Notes: generated by a model not told the origin, from the sequence alone. 64,000 nucleotides of DNA from JACRLV01 sp045863555 (GCA_045863555.1 BTUU01000019.1:1-64000); one strand, 5' to 3'. Numbered from the stretch's first letter, positions 8,798 through 18,514 are shown. Program-made: numbers and translations.

Positions 8798-9667
8798 TCA
8801 GCCGTTTTCGGCCACGATCTGCCGAAGATACTCGGCGTAATAGGGTGGGAACCGGTTCGCGCACGCCAGCGTCTGCTCGGCCGTGATGAATCCGTTGCGG
8901 AACGCGACTTCCTCCGGGCAGCCGATCAGCAGGCCCTGCCGCTCCTCGATCGCCTGGACAAAGTTCGCGGACTGAAGCAGCGTCTCATGCGTACCCGCGT
9001 CGAGCCACGCCACGCCGCGGCCGAGCTGGATGACGTCCAGCGTCCCGCGTTCGAGATAGACGCGGTTCAGATCGGTGATTTCGATCTCGCCGCGCGCCGA
9101 CGGCTTCAGGTTCGCGGCCAGATCGCTGACCTCCGCGTCGTAGAAATACAGCCCCGGCACCGCGAACCGGCTTCTTGGCTTGGCCGGCTTCTCCTCAAGG
9201 CTGATCGCCCGGCCGTCGCGGCCGAATTCGACCACGCCGTACGCCGTGGGGTTGCTGACCGGGTACGCGAAGACGCACGCGCCGCGCTGCCGCTCGGCGG
9301 CCCTGTGCACCAGTTCCTGGAGCCCCGCGCCGAAGAAGATGTTGTCGCCGAGCACCAGCGCCGCCGGCCCGCCGGCCAGAAACCTGCGTCCGACGATGAA
9401 CGCGTCCGCCAGGCCGCGCGGCTGATCCTGCTCCGCGTACTCGAAGTGCATTCCCCACTGCGCGCCGTCGCCCAGCAGCCGGCGGAAGAGTGGCAGGTCC
9501 TCGGGCGTGCTGATGACGAGGATTTCCCGGATCCGCGCCAGCATGAGCGTCGTCAGCGGGTAGTAGACCATCGGCTTGTTGTAGACGGGCAGCAGTTGCT
9601 TGCTGATCGTCAGCGTGAGGGGGTGCAGCCGTGTCCCGCGTCCGCCGGCCAGAATGATGCCCTTCAC
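8798..9667 (-). CDS. rfbA: Glucose-1-phosphate thymidylyltransferase
   Basis: A 289-residue cytoplasmic enzyme that makes dTDP-glucose from glucose-1-phosphate and dTTP, the first step toward dTDP-rhamnose and related sugars. The N-terminal nucleotide-binding loop (KGIILAGGRGTRLHPLT), KQLLPVYNKPMVYYPL and LGDNIFFG are all present, and the length is that of the family. The start is a GTG at 9667 that overlaps the rfbB stop as GTGA. Longer in-frame starts would add a non-conserved stretch lying inside rfbB. No rfbC or rfbD is visible, so the rest of the rhamnose pathway must lie elsewhere. Confidence 0.95.
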   Translation of the reverse strand: MKGIILAGGRGTRLHPLTLTISKQLLPVYNKPMVYYPLTTLMLARIREILVISTPEDLPLFRRLLGDGAQWGMHFEYAEQDQPRGLADAFIVGRRFLAGGPAALVLGDNIFFGAGLQELVHRAAERQRGACVFAYPVSNPTAYGVVEFGRDGRAISLEEKPAKPRSRFAVPGLYFYDAEVSDLAANLKPSARGEIEITDLNRVYLERGTLDVIQLGRGVAWLDAGTHETLLQSANFVQAIEERQGLLIGCPEEVAFRNGFITAEQTLACANRFPPYYAEYLRQIVAENG

Positions 9668-10749
9668 TTGACGGCCTCCGTCCGCTTGTCGTAGTTCTTC
9701 TCGATCCACGCCTGGTAGTCACCCTGCTTGCGGATCGCATCCAGCCACGCGGAGTTCTCCAGGTACCACTTCACCGTGTCGCGCAGGCCGCCCGCGAGGT
9801 CGTGCCGCGGCCGCCAGTCCAGTTCCCGGGCGATCTTTCGGATGTCCATCGCGTAGCGGCGATCGTGGCCGGGCCGGTCAGTAACGAACTGGACTAGGTT
9901 CGCGTGCGGCCGGTGGGGCGAGGCTGGAACCAGCTCGTCAAGGATCGCGCAGAGCGTCCGCACGATCTCGAGGTTGGGCACCTCGGCGTTACCGCCGACG
10001 TTGTACGTCTCGCAGGGCGTGCCGCGGCGCAGAATCCGGTGAATGGCCTCGCAGTGGTCCGTGACGTAGAGCCAGTCGCGCACCTGCATGCCGTCGCCGT
10101 AGACCGGCAGCGGCTTGCCGTTCAGGCCGTTGTAGATCATGAGGGGGATCAGTTTCTCGGGAAACTGGTAGGGCCCGTAGTTGTTCGAGCAGTTGCTGAT
10201 CGTGATCGGCAGGCCGAACGTGTGTGCATACGCCCGGACGAGATGGTCGCTCGACGCCTTCGACGCGGCGTACGGCGAGTTCGGCCGATAGGGGTTCTCT
10301 TCGGTGAACGCCGGTTCGGTCGGCGTCAGTGAGCCGAACACCTCGTCGGTCGAGACGTGGTGGAACCGCACGCCGCCGCGCCAGCCGTCGGCGGTTTTCC
10401 AGGCGTGCCGGGCGGCGTCGAGCAGCGTGAACGTGCCGACGACATTCGTCTGAATGAACGCCCCCGGTCCGGTAATCGAGCGGTCAACGTGCGATTCGGC
10501 GGCGAAGTGGACGATCGTATCGATCCGGTGCTCTGCCAGAAGGCGGTCCACGAGCGGCCGATCGCAGATATCGCCGACGATCAGGTGGTGGCGCTCCGGC
10601 GAGGTGAGTTCGGTCAGGTTCGCGCGGCTCCCGGCGTAGGTGAGGGCGTCGAGATTGAAGGCGTCGATGCCGGGTTCGGCGTGCAGGAGGTACCGAACGA
10701 AATTCGATCCGATGAACCCGGCGCCGCCGGTAACCAACACCCTCTGCAT
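9664..10749 (-). CDS. rfbB: dTDP-glucose 4,6-dehydratase
   Basis: A 361-residue extended short-chain dehydrogenase that converts dTDP-glucose to dTDP-4-keto-6-deoxyglucose. The NAD-binding GGAGFIGSNF motif is at the N-terminus. HFAAESHVDRS, the catalytic segment STDEVFGSL and the YxxxK motif YAASK are all intact. The C-terminus runs directly into rfbA with a 4-base overlap, forming a two-gene operon on the strand opposite to the export genes. It probably feeds deoxysugar precursors to the exopolysaccharide exported by the neighbouring Wza-like protein. Confidence 0.95.
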   Translation of the reverse strand: MQRVLVTGGAGFIGSNFVRYLLHAEPGIDAFNLDALTYAGSRANLTELTSPERHHLIVGDICDRPLVDRLLAEHRIDTIVHFAAESHVDRSITGPGAFIQTNVVGTFTLLDAARHAWKTADGWRGGVRFHHVSTDEVFGSLTPTEPAFTEENPYRPNSPYAASKASSDHLVRAYAHTFGLPITISNCSNNYGPYQFPEKLIPLMIYNGLNGKPLPVYGDGMQVRDWLYVTDHCEAIHRILRRGTPCETYNVGGNAEVPNLEIVRTLCAILDELVPASPHRPHANLVQFVTDRPGHDRRYAMDIRKIARELDWRPRHDLAGGLRDTVKWYLENSAWLDAIRKQGDYQAWIEKNYDKRTEAVK

Positions 10750-11060
10750 CGCGTTCTCCGTCGAGTCGAACTCAGCCTAGCAGGTTGGCACATCCGGTTC
10801 AAACCACTTCAGGAAGAAGCAACGTCTGGTGCTATCACTGGCGAATCGGGAATTCCCAGCGGTCGGCGAAACTGGATGTCGGCTGGCGCGTTGGCAATCT
10901 TCGAGCCGCCTTGAACCCGCCGCGCGAGATGGCGGCCGGGTCGGTGCCGGCGGACCCGCGGCACTGGGCGGGATAGAATACAAAGGTAGCTCGACACGGG
11001 GTCCTGAAGTGTGCGGCCCCGCCGCCGGCGGTTGCCTCGATCTCAACTGGAGACGAAGGC
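10750..11060. other. Divergent intergenic region between rfbB and a PEP-CTERM gene
   Basis: About 310 bases with no convincing gene. It should hold promoters for rfbBA (leftward) and the PEP-CTERM gene (rightward). A TAGAAT near 10973 could be a -10 box for the rightward gene, but I see no well-spaced -35 partner. No terminator or repeat was found. Confidence 0.5.
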
Positions 11061-11771
11061 GTGCATCCGCGGCTCCTTGCCAGCCTGGCCATCGCAATCG
11101 CCGTCGCCGTCTGTGCGGCCGCTGATTTTCAGTTTCTGGAACGCTACGCGTCCGCCTCGATCTACGGCGAAATCACCGACGCCCCACCGCCGAACGATCG
11201 GTACAGCGCTCGGCGGAGCACCAGCGGCCTGAGCCCATTCTCAGCAACGCTCGAGGACGAGATTTCCTGGGGCACTGTCGCGGCCGGAGGGACCGCCTCC
11301 CATGAGTCGAGTCTGCAACCCGCTTTGGTGACCTGCCGGGGTTTCGCGTACGCACACGTCGACGACGAGAGCGGCACGGCCGCGGGAATCGCAGAATCAA
11401 CGAGCGAGTTCGACGTTGTTTTCGAACTCCTGACGCCGACGCTCGTTGAGTTGACCGGCCACCTCCATCTGCCGCCCGGGATGGGCCCGCCCGACTACGC
11501 CAACGAACTCCTGCTGGAGCGACAGGTTGGTGGCAGCTGGGTCACACTCTATCAGGCGCGGTACGAGGAGGAGGTTGGCTATTCCGCAACGCTGGCGCCG
11601 GCGCGATATCGCCTGAGCGCCCTCTCCCAAGTCAGGGCGGATTCATCTGATGTTGAGCCGCCGCTCCTCGGGTCGGTTTCCTACGAGACGATCTTGCAGA
11701 TCGTCCCGGAGCCGTCGCCGCTGACGATCCTCTCGCTAGGCGTTCTGCTGTTTGTGCGGTGGAGTCGATAA
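11061..11771 (+). CDS. PEP-CTERM sorting-domain protein
   Basis: A 236-residue exported protein. Residues 1-21 are a signal peptide (MHPRLLASLAIAIAVAVCAA). The C-terminus is a canonical PEP-CTERM tail: VPEPSPL, a hydrophobic stretch (TILSLGVLLFV) and the basic end RWSR. The body contains repeated beta-strand-like segments and a VELTGHLHLPPG motif but matches no family I recognise. Unlike the two sorting-tail proteins at the start of the window, it carries the classic Pro-Glu-Pro motif. It stands alone between rfbB and a TPR gene. Confidence 0.85.
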   Translation: MHPRLLASLAIAIAVAVCAAADFQFLERYASASIYGEITDAPPPNDRYSARRSTSGLSPFSATLEDEISWGTVAAGGTASHESSLQPALVTCRGFAYAHVDDESGTAAGIAESTSEFDVVFELLTPTLVELTGHLHLPPGMGPPDYANELLLERQVGGSWVTLYQARYEEEVGYSATLAPARYRLSALSQVRADSSDVEPPLLGSVSYETILQIVPEPSPLTILSLGVLLFVRWSR

Positions 11772-11842
11772 CGGACGAGTTGCCGGTCGCCCCCAGGCGG
11801 TCATCCCGACTCAGAACGGTGTCTCGACGCCCGGTTGCCACC

Positions 11843-13762
11843 TCAATGGCGGTGGCGCCGCCGCTTCTGGCCCTTCGCGGGTTTGGTGTTGTCGGCCAGC
11901 CAGTCCAGCGCGCCGGGCGTCGCCTGCCAGGATTCGATCACCTCAGACGCGACGTAGACTGCCTCGGAGTCCTTTCCCGGCTCGTAGCCGGCCGGCAATT
12001 CCCTCGGCGCTGGCGCATCGCCGAGCAGGTACTTTCTGACATGCGGATTCTCGGCGTGCGCAGCCGCAAGCCGTTTTCGTGAATCGTCGCAGTCCCCGTG
12101 TTTGCGAAACGACCATAGCGCCCAGAGATAGCGCCACAGCGCGCTGTCTTCGTCGTGACGGATCAGGACGGCCTCGAGTCGGTCCAGGTCGTTACCCTCG
12201 GCGAGGCAGACCGCGAGCCGATACCGTGCGCCCTGGTTGTCGTTTGGGTTGAGCCGCAGCAATTCCTCGAAATGGGCTGCCGCTTCGTCGGCGCGGCCGT
12301 CGAGTTCGCAGCAGAGTCCGAGCCCGAATCGCGCCCGCATGTACGGCCGGGTTTCGAGAACTCCCCAGAAACGGCCCACGTCGTTCTGGAAAGGCTCCGG
12401 GCCGAGCGCCCGCGCCCCGGCCGCGACGGCTTGCGCATAAAGAGCGCGCGCCTCGTCGCGGTCGTTGGTGCGCTCTGCGAGCAGCACATACGCATCCGCG
12501 CAATCCGGGCAGATCTCAAGCGCCTTGCGGGCGAGCTGCAGTTGTCGGCGCCCCCGCGCCTCGACCGCGTAGTACACCAGATCCTGCGCTCGTTCGAGAG
12601 GCGTTTCAGGCTCACGGTGGACAACGGGCTTGTCGTTGAAGTTCGCGTCCAGGTAGCGGTTGATTTCCGAAAGGGAGGGCGAATCCAGCTCAGCGATGGC
12701 CCGCGAAATGTCGACGAGGCTTCGGTCCAGCGTCCGACGATCCGGCAACCCGCCCGAGGGACGACGGGCAACTGCGTCGACCGGTTCCAGGAGTTCCGGG
12801 AGCGTCAGCGTGTACTCGATATCCCCGGCGAGAGTCGGCACGACCTTGCTCCAGCGTCCGCGATCCATCTCGGATTCAGTGCTCCGGGCCAGCGTCCGCA
12901 ACAGGCCCTCGACGTATGTCCATTGCCTGGGGGTTGGCCGCCGGATTTCCGAGTCCGATTCGAATCGGCCGATGAACGGATAGACGCCGGCGTTCGGGAC
13001 GGCGAGGCCGTGCTCTTCCCACGCGTCCGCATCGCCAAACGGCAGCTCCATCATCGGTACGAAGGTAAACGACCAGATGCCGCGTTTCGTCAGCTCGCGC
13101 ACGGGATCGGCGACTTCAAACGTCCGATCGTACGCGCGCCGCGAGTCAAAGAACGCGAGCCCGAATTCCTGGCCGGCGGAGCCCATGACGGTCAGCCAGC
13201 CGAGCCCGGCCGGCGGCTTGGGTGACGTGACGGAAATCGAGTCTTCGTCGGCGAGATAGCGCCACGGAGTGGCGTTGTGAAACTCCGCGGCGGCGTCCGC
13301 GAACGCGCGCAGATGGTCGATCGTGACTCCGGGCACGAGCAGCGCCGCGGGGTCGTCACCCTCCAGAAAGTGCTTTGTCATCTGCTGCCGGACGCCGTCG
13401 AGTACCTCGAGCCTCGGCTTCTCGACCACATCGATCCCGAGGTCGGCCAGAACCGGCCGGAGTTCCGCAGCGACCTCCGGCTGGCGCACTTCGAGTCGGC
13501 CCGGCCGGCATCCACACTGCTTGTCCGTCGCCAGTCGCACCAGCGAATCCCGTGCCAATTGTGCCGAGGAACGGCCTGACGAGAAATCGGGTTCGGCCAG
13601 TCCCACCATGCCGGTCGAGAGGCTGACACATAACGCCGTGAGCGGGCGCATCGGCTCGCCCTTCTCCTCCACCCACCCGGGCATCCGAAACACTGCCGCC
13701 TGCCAGGTTTCGTTCTTCTGTTGGGGCAGGGCGCGGAGCCGTTCGAGCTGGAGGTTGAGCAT
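11843..13762 (-). CDS. TPR protein of unknown function (DUF6930-like N-terminus)
   Basis: A 639-residue, apparently cytoplasmic protein with no signal peptide or membrane segment. The N-terminal third (WQAAVFRMPGWVEEKGEPMRP and LTALCVSLSTGMVGLAEPDF) resembles plant- and bacterium-shared DUF6930-type domains; this match is from memory and tentative. Residues about 430-560 are TPR-like (ARKALEICPDCADAYVLLAE; AAAHFEELLRLNPNDNQGAR). The C-terminal segment SEAVYVASEVIESWQATPGA is typical of SEC-C-associated TPR proteins, although no SEC-C motif is present, and the protein ends in a Lys/Arg/His tail. It is monocistronic. Confidence 0.75.
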   Translation of the reverse strand: MLNLQLERLRALPQQKNETWQAAVFRMPGWVEEKGEPMRPLTALCVSLSTGMVGLAEPDFSSGRSSAQLARDSLVRLATDKQCGCRPGRLEVRQPEVAAELRPVLADLGIDVVEKPRLEVLDGVRQQMTKHFLEGDDPAALLVPGVTIDHLRAFADAAAEFHNATPWRYLADEDSISVTSPKPPAGLGWLTVMGSAGQEFGLAFFDSRRAYDRTFEVADPVRELTKRGIWSFTFVPMMELPFGDADAWEEHGLAVPNAGVYPFIGRFESDSEIRRPTPRQWTYVEGLLRTLARSTESEMDRGRWSKVVPTLAGDIEYTLTLPELLEPVDAVARRPSGGLPDRRTLDRSLVDISRAIAELDSPSLSEINRYLDANFNDKPVVHREPETPLERAQDLVYYAVEARGRRQLQLARKALEICPDCADAYVLLAERTNDRDEARALYAQAVAAGARALGPEPFQNDVGRFWGVLETRPYMRARFGLGLCCELDGRADEAAAHFEELLRLNPNDNQGARYRLAVCLAEGNDLDRLEAVLIRHDEDSALWRYLWALWSFRKHGDCDDSRKRLAAAHAENPHVRKYLLGDAPAPRELPAGYEPGKDSEAVYVASEVIESWQATPGALDWLADNTKPAKGQKRRRHRH

Positions 13763-14045
13763 GTCGATTTCTCAAATGAGGCAGGGTCGCCGACCGCGTG
13801 CACGATAACACGATTCGTCGCCCGCCGCAGCTTGCGCGGCAGGAGCAGGATGGAACGCAGAGCCATGGTGCAGCCGGGGGATGCGCGGTCGGTCGCAAAC
13901 CGAACGCGGGTCGTTGTGAATCAGCGCGGGCTCCCCTCCGGGCGATGCGATCGTCATTCCGCTGGGGCGACGGCGTGCGATAGGATGCTCCGACGACGCG
14001 GCGTCGCTCGACGCCGTCTACGTCGATTCAATCCGAGGACGCCGC

Positions 14046-16841
14046 ATGCCGTCAGCTATCATCCGGACGCTACGTGTCGCCGCGTTCGTCGTAAGTCTCA
14101 TGAATTTTGTCGTTTGCGCCGGTCAGCGCGCGCATCCCGAGCCTGTCAACGAAAACGCGGCAGTCACGCTCTGGTACGACGCGCCCGCGGACCTTCGCTC
14201 CGGCTGGACGCGGGCATTGCCCGTCGGGAATGGCCGGCTGGGCGCGATGGTCTTCGGCGGCACGCTGGAGGAGCGCATCCAGCTGAATGAGGACACGGTC
14301 TGGGCCGGGCCGCCGGTGCCGGTGCAGCCGGAAGACGCCGCGAAGTTCCTGGCTGAGGCCCGAAGGCTCTTCTTTGAGGGCAAGCCAGACGAAGGGCAGG
14401 CGCTGGTCCGGGCGCACGTGCTGGCCCCGCGCATCGCACCGCGCAGCTATCAAACGCTCGGGGACCTCCGATTGACGCTGGAGGTGCCCGACCTGGTGCT
14501 GCCGACGCCCGCGACGGTCAGCGGCTGGCGAAGGGGCCCGGTCGAGATGGAAGCCTCCCCTGACACCGCGCGGATCGATTTTGACGACGGTGCGTGGAAA
14601 ACGGTCGCGAACCGGACGGGTCTGGACGTCCCGGAGCATCGCACCGTGGTCTTCCGCGCGACATTCGAGGTCTCCGCGGAGCAGATTGCGCAGGGACTGA
14701 ATCAACTCAGCCTGAGTCCGATCGACGACGCCGGCGTCGTCTTCCTGAACGGAAAGGAAGTCGGGCGGACGCGGTCGTGGTCGGAGAGCCACATCTTTTC
14801 CGTGGGCGACGCGATTCAGCCGGGACGCAACGTGCTGGCGGTTGCGGTATCCAACATTGGGGGGCCCGGGCGGATGGCGGCCGAAGTGCAGCTCGCTGCG
14901 ACCGCGCCGGTCGAGCAGTATCGCCGGGAACTCGACCTCGACACCGCCGTCGCGACCACGACATTTGCGATCAGGGGCGTGACGTACACCCGCGAAGTGT
15001 TCTGCTCGGCCGTCGATAACGTGCTCGCCATCCGACTCTCCGCATCCAAACCCGGTGCGCTCAGCTTCAGCACCGAACTGACTCGGCCTGCGGACGCTGC
15101 CGTGCAGATCGATCAGCGGGGGGACCTGCTGCTGCTCGGCCAGGCGACTCACGAAGGCAAGCACGGCGGCGTGAAATTCAGCGCCCGTGCCCGCGTGCAG
15201 GCCGAGGGCGGTACCGTCACGGCGGAGGGAAACCAGATCCGCGTACGTGGAGCAAGTACGGCCACGCTCCTGCTCGCGGCGGTGACCGACTACAACCGAG
15301 CAGACCCCGGCAGCCCGCTGTCGGTGGATCGGGACGGCCTGTCTGCCGCCGTACTCGACAAAGCCGCGGTAAAAGGCCATGCACGGCTGCGAAGTGACTC
15401 GATCGCCGACCACCGGGCGCTGTTTCGGCGGGTTGTGCTAGACCTCGGCGGCGATTCACGGCTGAGTGAGATGCCCACGGACCGGCGCCTGGCCCGGCTC
15501 CGTCCTGGCCAAAGCGATCCGGGACTGGAAGCGCTCTACTTCCAGTACGGGCGGTACCTGCTCATCTGTTCCTCGCGCCCGGGCGATCAGCCGGCCAACT
15601 TGCAGGGGATATGGAACGAGCATCTCGACGCCCCGTGGAACGCGGACTACCACACGAACATCAACCTCCAGATGAACTACTGGCCCGCGGAGATCACCAA
15701 CCTCTCGGAATGCTGCGAGCCGTTCTTCTGGTACATCGACGGCGTGCGGCCCGCCGGCCGGGAGATGGCCCGCCGCCTCGGCTGTCGCGGTTTCAGCATG
15801 GGGCACGAGGGCGACGTCTGGCTCTGGACGGCCGCGCTTGGGGAGCCCGTTTACGGCATGTGGCCGATGGGGGCCGGGTGGTGCTCGGCCCACTTCATGG
15901 AGCACTATCGCTTCACGCAGGACCGCGCGTTCCTTCGCGACCGCGCCTACCCGATTCTGAAAGAGGCGGCCGAGTTCTTCCTGGACTGGCTGGTCGAGGA
16001 CCCCCAGTCCGGCCGGCTCGTCTCCGGCCCGACCACCTCCCCCGAAAACAGCTATCGCTGGCAGGGCAAGTCGCTGAGCCTGACGATGGGCCCGGCGATG
16101 GACCAGGAGATCATCTGGGAGACCTTTACAAACGTGCTCGAGGCGGCGCGGATCCTCGGCATCGATGACGAGTTCACGCACCAGGTGTCGGAACACCTGG
16201 CGCGGCTCGGCCTGCCCCGAATCGGCGCGGATGGACGCCTGTTGGAGTGGGCCGACGAGCAGGAGGAGAGCGAACCGGGGCACCGGCACATCTCGCATCT
16301 TTACGGCGTGCATCCCGGCTACCAGATTTCGATGACGAGAACGCCCGACCTCGCGGCTGCGGCCCGCAAGTCGCTGGAATCCCGGCTGAGCCGGGGCGGC
16401 GGCCACACGGGCTGGTCGCGGGCGTGGATCATCAACTTCTTCGCCCGCTTCCAGGACGGCGACCAGGCGCACGAACACGTCCGGCTGCTGCTTGAAAAGT
16501 CGACGCTGCCGAACCTGTTCGATGACCACCCGCCGTTCCAGATTGATGGCAACTTCGGTGGTACGGCGGGCATGGCGGAGATGCTGCTGCAAAGTCACGC
16601 CGGGGAGATCCATCTGCTGCCGGCGCTGCCCGCGGCGTGGCCGTCCGGTTCGGTGCGCGGGCTGCGGGCCCGGGGTGGGTTTGAAGTGGATCTCGAATGG
16701 AGTGACGGCCGCCTGGTGCAGGCCGCGATTCGGAGTCCGCAGGGCAACGCGTGCAGGCTCCGCTACGGAGAGAGACTCGTAGACATCGCGCTCGAGCGCG
16801 GGGAAACCTGCGGCCTCGATGGTGAACTGAGACGGAAGTAG
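14046..16841 (+). CDS. GH95 alpha-L-fucosidase/galactosidase with inserted jelly-roll domain
   Basis: A 931-residue secreted glycoside hydrolase of family 95, which removes terminal alpha-L-fucose (or galactose) from glycans. After a signal peptide (about residues 1-27), the N-terminal GH95 domain starts with WYDAPADLRSGWTRALPVGN and then GRLGAMVFGG. Catalytic-domain motifs are intact: HTNINLQMNYW (Asn538, Asn540), TMGPAMDQEIIWE, and DGNFGG with Asp834, matching the Asn/Asp catalytic set known from bifidobacterial GH95. Residues about 165-300 form an extra jelly-roll module (LSPIDDAGVVFLNGKEVGRT) splitting the N-terminal domain. The enzyme opens a carbohydrate-degradation block. A weak -10-like TAGGAT lies at about 13981. 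Confidence 0.92.
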   Translation: MPSAIIRTLRVAAFVVSLMNFVVCAGQRAHPEPVNENAAVTLWYDAPADLRSGWTRALPVGNGRLGAMVFGGTLEERIQLNEDTVWAGPPVPVQPEDAAKFLAEARRLFFEGKPDEGQALVRAHVLAPRIAPRSYQTLGDLRLTLEVPDLVLPTPATVSGWRRGPVEMEASPDTARIDFDDGAWKTVANRTGLDVPEHRTVVFRATFEVSAEQIAQGLNQLSLSPIDDAGVVFLNGKEVGRTRSWSESHIFSVGDAIQPGRNVLAVAVSNIGGPGRMAAEVQLAATAPVEQYRRELDLDTAVATTTFAIRGVTYTREVFCSAVDNVLAIRLSASKPGALSFSTELTRPADAAVQIDQRGDLLLLGQATHEGKHGGVKFSARARVQAEGGTVTAEGNQIRVRGASTATLLLAAVTDYNRADPGSPLSVDRDGLSAAVLDKAAVKGHARLRSDSIADHRALFRRVVLDLGGDSRLSEMPTDRRLARLRPGQSDPGLEALYFQYGRYLLICSSRPGDQPANLQGIWNEHLDAPWNADYHTNINLQMNYWPAEITNLSECCEPFFWYIDGVRPAGREMARRLGCRGFSMGHEGDVWLWTAALGEPVYGMWPMGAGWCSAHFMEHYRFTQDRAFLRDRAYPILKEAAEFFLDWLVEDPQSGRLVSGPTTSPENSYRWQGKSLSLTMGPAMDQEIIWETFTNVLEAARILGIDDEFTHQVSEHLARLGLPRIGADGRLLEWADEQEESEPGHRHISHLYGVHPGYQISMTRTPDLAAAARKSLESRLSRGGGHTGWSRAWIINFFARFQDGDQAHEHVRLLLEKSTLPNLFDDHPPFQIDGNFGGTAGMAEMLLQSHAGEIHLLPALPAAWPSGSVRGLRARGGFEVDLEWSDGRLVQAAIRSPQGNACRLRYGERLVDIALERGETCGLDGELRRK

Positions 16842-16910
16842 ACCCGCCCGTCCCCACGGATGCCCGCATCGATCGGGAGCTTCCCCGGCGGCGGCGCGCC
16901 TCTGATGTCA

Positions 16911-16926
16911 CCGAAACCCTTAAATA
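16911..16926 (+). promoter_or_regulatory. Archaeal-type BRE/TATA-like promoter
   Basis: CCGAAACCCTTAAATA lies with the TATA-like TTAAATA centred 28 bases before the ATG at 16951. Purine-rich BRE plus TTAAATA at this distance from a leaderless start is the standard archaeal promoter layout. There is no Shine-Dalgarno sequence before the ATG. In this GC-rich bacterial window the element stands out; it is sequence-based inference only. Confidence 0.5.
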
Positions 16927-16950
16927 CTGTCGTCCCTTTCGCGTGACACC

Positions 16951-17487
16951 ATGACGCAGACCATCCACTACCGCACCGTGAAGGAAATCCGAACGCTGGA
17001 GCCGCGCATCCGCGTCGTTTACTCCGAACCGCCGAAGAGCCCGGCGGCCCGGTACCTCGAGTCGCTCGATCAAGCGATTGCCGTCACGCAGCCCGCAAGC
17101 CGGTATCAATTCCTCGGCAACATCGCCGCGACCGTACTCAGCAACCAGCAGGCGCAGCAGGAGGCCAAGGCCCACCACCTGGCCGGGCTGATCGAGGAAC
17201 GGATCTCGCTGGGGCGCCGACAGATGGATGACATCCACGCCGAGATCGATGAACTACGCACGAGGATCCCCCTCCGGCCGCGATGCCCCGGCAACTACCC
17301 CGATGGATCCCTCACGGAGGCGGAGCGCCGAATTCAGGATCTCGAACGTCAGAAACGGGCCCTCGAACGCACACTCTGGCGCGACACGGTCGAACTTCGT
17401 ACGGGAGTCCTTACCGAGCGGATCGAGCAACACGCGATGGAGCGACGACTTTCCATGCTCTCGGGAGGCCCACTTGGCGGACAGTGA
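16951..17487 (+). CDS. Coiled-coil protein paired with a HerA-like ATPase
   Basis: A 178-residue protein with no signal peptide or membrane segment. Residues about 60-170 are strongly helical and coiled-coil-like (IEERISLGRRQMDDIHAEID; LTEAERRIQDLERQKRALER). I recognise no family. The gene overlaps the ATPase-like frame that follows by 14 bases, implying the two were co-translated partners. Its upstream region carries an archaeal-type TATA element and no ribosome-binding site, suggesting an archaeal origin. Its former partner now appears truncated, so function in this host is doubtful. Confidence 0.7.
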   Translation: MTQTIHYRTVKEIRTLEPRIRVVYSEPPKSPAARYLESLDQAIAVTQPASRYQFLGNIAATVLSNQQAQQEAKAHHLAGLIEERISLGRRQMDDIHAEIDELRTRIPLRPRCPGNYPDGSLTEAERRIQDLERQKRALERTLWRDTVELRTGVLTERIEQHAMERRLSMLSGGPLGGQ

Positions 17488-18514
17488 CCGTGGCAAAGCA
17501 GCCCGCGTCCGCGAACTCTGCCAGAAGCTCAAGCCGATCATCGGCGATCAGGCAGAGCGCTGCTGGATGGCCTACATCGCCGAGAACGAGACCGGGAAGG
17601 CCCAGATCGAGAATTACCTCGAGCTGATCGGGGCCGAATATCTCCGCTCGTCGCTCTCCACCGACGAACCGACACTCCTTCCACCCGAGGCCCGGGCCGC
17701 GGCCGGGCCGTATGTGCTGGGGACCGTGCGGTACAACGGAGCGGATCTGCACCCGTTCGGGCTCCGCGAGGACGAATGGACGCAGCACGTCGGGATTTTC
17801 GGCCGGTCGGGCGCCGGGAAGACAAACCTTGGCTTCCTGGTCGTTCAGGAACTCCTCGCGCACGACAAGCCGCTGCTGATCTTCGACTGGAAGCGCAACT
17901 ATCGGGATCTGGTGACACTCCCTGGCTTCGAAAATGTCGCCGTTTACACCATTGGACGCGCAATCGCACCTCTTTCGTTCAATCCGCTCATTCCTCCGCG
18001 CGGGACGCCGCCGCAGACCTGGCTGAAAAAGCTGATCGGCGTGCTCGCCCACGCCTATCTGCTCGCGGACGGCGTCATGTTCCTGCTCCAGGAGGCGATT
18101 GACGACGTCTATCGGCGCTCGGGCGTCTATAAGAACCGGGTCCAGCGCTGGCCGACCATGCGGGACGTGCAGGTCGCGCTCAGGAGCCGGCAATCCGTCG
18201 GCCGCGAGGCCGGATGGATGTCCTCGGCGCTGCGGGCCCTCTCCAGTCTCTGCTTCGGCGAGATGGATGTGCTGATCAACCAGGGCCACGACGACCTCGA
18301 TGCCCTGCTGACCCGGCCCGTGATCCTCGAACTCGACGCGCTGACGCAGAGCGACAAGGTGTTTTTCGCTCAGGCCGTGCTGCTCTGGATTCACCACCGC
18401 CGGATGGTCGAACCGATTCGCGAGACCTTCAAACATGCCATCATCCTGGAGGAGGCCCACCACGTGCTGTCCGATGTACGGCAGTCCATGTCGCTCAAGC
18501 ATGCGGGCAATCGT
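17474..18514 (+). pseudogene. HerA/VirB4-type ATPase, C-terminally truncated
   Basis: About 345 residues of a P-loop translocase-type ATPase. Counting from a TTG at 17474 (GGGAGG ribosome-binding site at 17463-17468), Walker A GRSGAGKT is at residues 110-117, followed by FDWKRNYRDL. Walker B-like HAIILEEAHHVL is near 322-331. Homology then stops: the downstream arginine-finger/C-terminal core expected of DUF87/HerA proteins is missing. The frame stays open by chance through 18781 and into the secreted protein gene, making an apparent 1300-residue fusion I do not believe. It overlaps the coiled-coil gene. An ATPase of this type normally acts in DNA translocation or end processing; this copy is probably non-functional. 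Confidence 0.65.

Noticed and set aside
9668..9709. Longer start for rfbA
   Set aside because: The extra residues lie inside rfbB; the GTG overlapping the rfbB stop starts exactly at the conserved KGIILAGG.
10950..10980. Full sigma-70 promoter before the PEP-CTERM gene
   Set aside because: A TAGAAT is present but no -35 box lies at a workable distance, so I do not call a promoter.
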